Source: Bryobacterales bacterium (GTDB lineage: Bacteria; Acidobacteriota; Terriglobia; Bryobacterales; Bryobacteraceae). Taken from it: DNA of 7,392 nucleotides. The position numbers and the translations under genes are program-made. The notes beneath the pieces are model-generated. The model was given only the letters and a program-made list of their open reading frames with translations. It was not told the DNA's origin and did no database searches. Location: assembly GCA_025353235.1 (NCBI GenBank), contig JANXQZ010000402.1, positions 1 through 7,392 on the forward strand. Direction: 5' to 3'. Below are positions 6,689 through 7,392 of this stretch, piece after piece (position 1 is the first letter of the stretch; each line of letters starts with the position of its first letter).

Positions 6689-6717
6689 ACTGTAGCATTC
6701 TCGCGGCGGACTGCGCA
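6689..6717 (-). promoter_or_regulatory. Possible extended -10 promoter for the 1130-residue gene
   Basis: On the minus strand TACAGT (6689-6694) is preceded by TGC (6695-6697), giving an extended -10 shape (TGnTACAGT, four of six matches to TATAAT). Seventeen bases upstream is TGCGCA (6712-6717), a poor -35 (three of six). Transcription would begin near 6682, leaving a leader of about 25 bases that holds the Shine-Dalgarno sequence. It is the only sigma-70-like candidate I find in the 166-base gap 6658-6823. Confidence 0.3.
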
Positions 6718-6823
6718 TTGCCGACGTGCACGGAAGACACATTGGGCGTTCCCGTCGCCCTCTACTTCCATTTCGACCGTTTAATGACCTACGTTAGCCA
6801 GATTGTTTTGGATTCAGGCATCG

Positions 6824-7392
6824 TTAGGCAGTTGCCGATCGTGAAAATTCGCGGTTGCGGGCGACGATCAGACGGTCGCGAAGGCGGATTTGAAACTGAA
6901 TTCGCGAGATTGAAAAAACGAAGCCATCTTCGGACGGAGTGTACGTGAAGGGCTGGCCGGGGGCGGCGAATTTCTCTTCTTCGTGGATTTCCTCTTCCAT
7001 TTCGTAAAGCAGGACGGCTTTGATCATTTCTTTCTCTTCGCGGGCGCGGCGAGCTTCTTGGATCTCGACGATCAATTTGTAGAGCTTGACGGCGCGGGTG
7101 GCCAAGCGCGTTTCGTACAGGCTGATATTGCGCAGGGTCTCGGAGTGGAGGTGGTAGTTCTTGGCTTCGACGAAGGCATTGTGGGCGGGGGCGCAGTCGG
7201 TTGCGACTGAGTCGCGCTCATCGTCGATGGTGAGGGAGAGTTTGATTTTCTCGATGGCGGCGGAGTGATTGATACGCCAGTTGACGTCGGCGTACTGGTG
7301 GACGAGGTTGAGCTCGACTGCGCCTTTGGGCTTCATGTCAGTGAAGAATCCGGCGGTGAAGGTCTTGTACTCTTCGAGGTCGGCACCTGGGA
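6824..7392 (-). CDS. Conserved hypothetical protein, 5' end outside the window
   Basis: The frame stays open from the TAA at 6824-6826 to the window edge, giving 188 visible residues and no visible start; the internal ATG at 7334-7336 is not the likely start. The visible part begins P-G-A-D-L-E-E-Y-K, followed by 'PKGAVELNLVHQYADVNWRI', 'RNISLYETRLATRAVKLYKL', and a charged helix with EARRAREEKE and EMEEEIHEEE. It is mostly helical with likely coiled coil and no membrane segment or signal. The 'ELxLVxxxADxxWRxxR' and 'LxxYExRLxR' pattern recalls an uncharacterised family, often multicopy in Acidobacteriota and Planctomycetes, whose members start with a basic 'SxNAxKHGL' segment; here that part would be off the window. 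The function is unknown. A gap of 166 bases separates it from the next gene, so it is probably a separate unit. Confidence 0.75.
   Translation of the reverse strand, partial: PGADLEEYKTFTAGFFTDMKPKGAVELNLVHQYADVNWRINHSAAIEKIKLSLTIDDERDSVATDCAPAHNAFVEAKNYHLHSETLRNISLYETRLATRAVKLYKLIVEIQEARRAREEKEMIKAVLLYEMEEEIHEEEKFAAPGQPFTYTPSEDGFVFSISRIQFQIRLRDRLIVARNREFSRSATA

Noticed and set aside
6744..6760. GC-rich inverted repeat GGGCG...CGCCC as a terminator of the hypothetical gene
   Set aside because: The stem is only five pairs with a seven-base loop and no T-run on the minus strand.
6655..6771. Upstream ATG giving a 1168-residue version of the large exported protein
   Set aside because: The extra 38 residues precede a clear signal peptide, and the internal ATG has an ideal Shine-Dalgarno sequence.
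6442..6948. Plus-strand open frame across the gap between the hypothetical gene and the 1130-residue gene
   Set aside because: It overlaps both minus-strand genes and has no start signal or domain; the gap is better explained as a promoter and leader region.
1..7392. CRISPR arrays, tRNA or rRNA genes, insertion sequences
   Set aside because: I saw no regularly spaced repeats, no tRNA-like cloverleaf and no transposase motifs on either strand.

Overview
The window is GC-rich and densely coded. All genes I accept lie on the minus strand, so transcription runs from right to left. It most likely comes from an Acidobacteriota chromosome, probably near Solibacter/Bryobacter. The reasons are a VWA protein of the type known almost only from that phylum, a Ser/Thr kinase carrying an FGE-sulfatase-like domain, an uncharacterised protein family common there, and palindromic double-hairpin repeats between genes. 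The phylum assignment is inference from family knowledge; no marker gene is present.

Layout in transcription order: (1) 7392-6824, the 3' part of a hypothetical protein gene, open at the window edge. (2) 6657-3265, a 1130-residue exported protein of unknown function with a strong Shine-Dalgarno sequence and a possible promoter just upstream. (3) 3264-3199, a 66-bp gap mostly filled by double-hairpin repeat B. (4) 3198-2209, an exported VWA-domain protein starting at TTG. (5) 2205-2080, a possible 41-codon ORF with a signal-peptide-like start, whose 3' half is double-hairpin repeat A. (6) 2064-472, a transmembrane Ser/Thr kinase with an extracytoplasmic FGE-like domain; its conserved N-terminus has no ATG, GTG or TTG start and probably begins at CTG. 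(7) 456-1, the membrane-spanning N-terminal part of a sugar transferase, apparently broken by a one-base frameshift near the window edge.

Genes 2 to 7 are tightly spaced and co-oriented, so they could form one transcription unit: two exported proteins, a membrane kinase with an outside sensor-like domain, and a glycan-initiating transferase. A cell-envelope role is a reasonable guess but is not shown. The most informative sequence-level signals are the paired repeats with compensatory base changes, the missing ordinary start codon of the kinase, the loss of metal-site residues in the VWA protein and of catalytic cysteines in the FGE-like domain, and the frameshift in the transferase.
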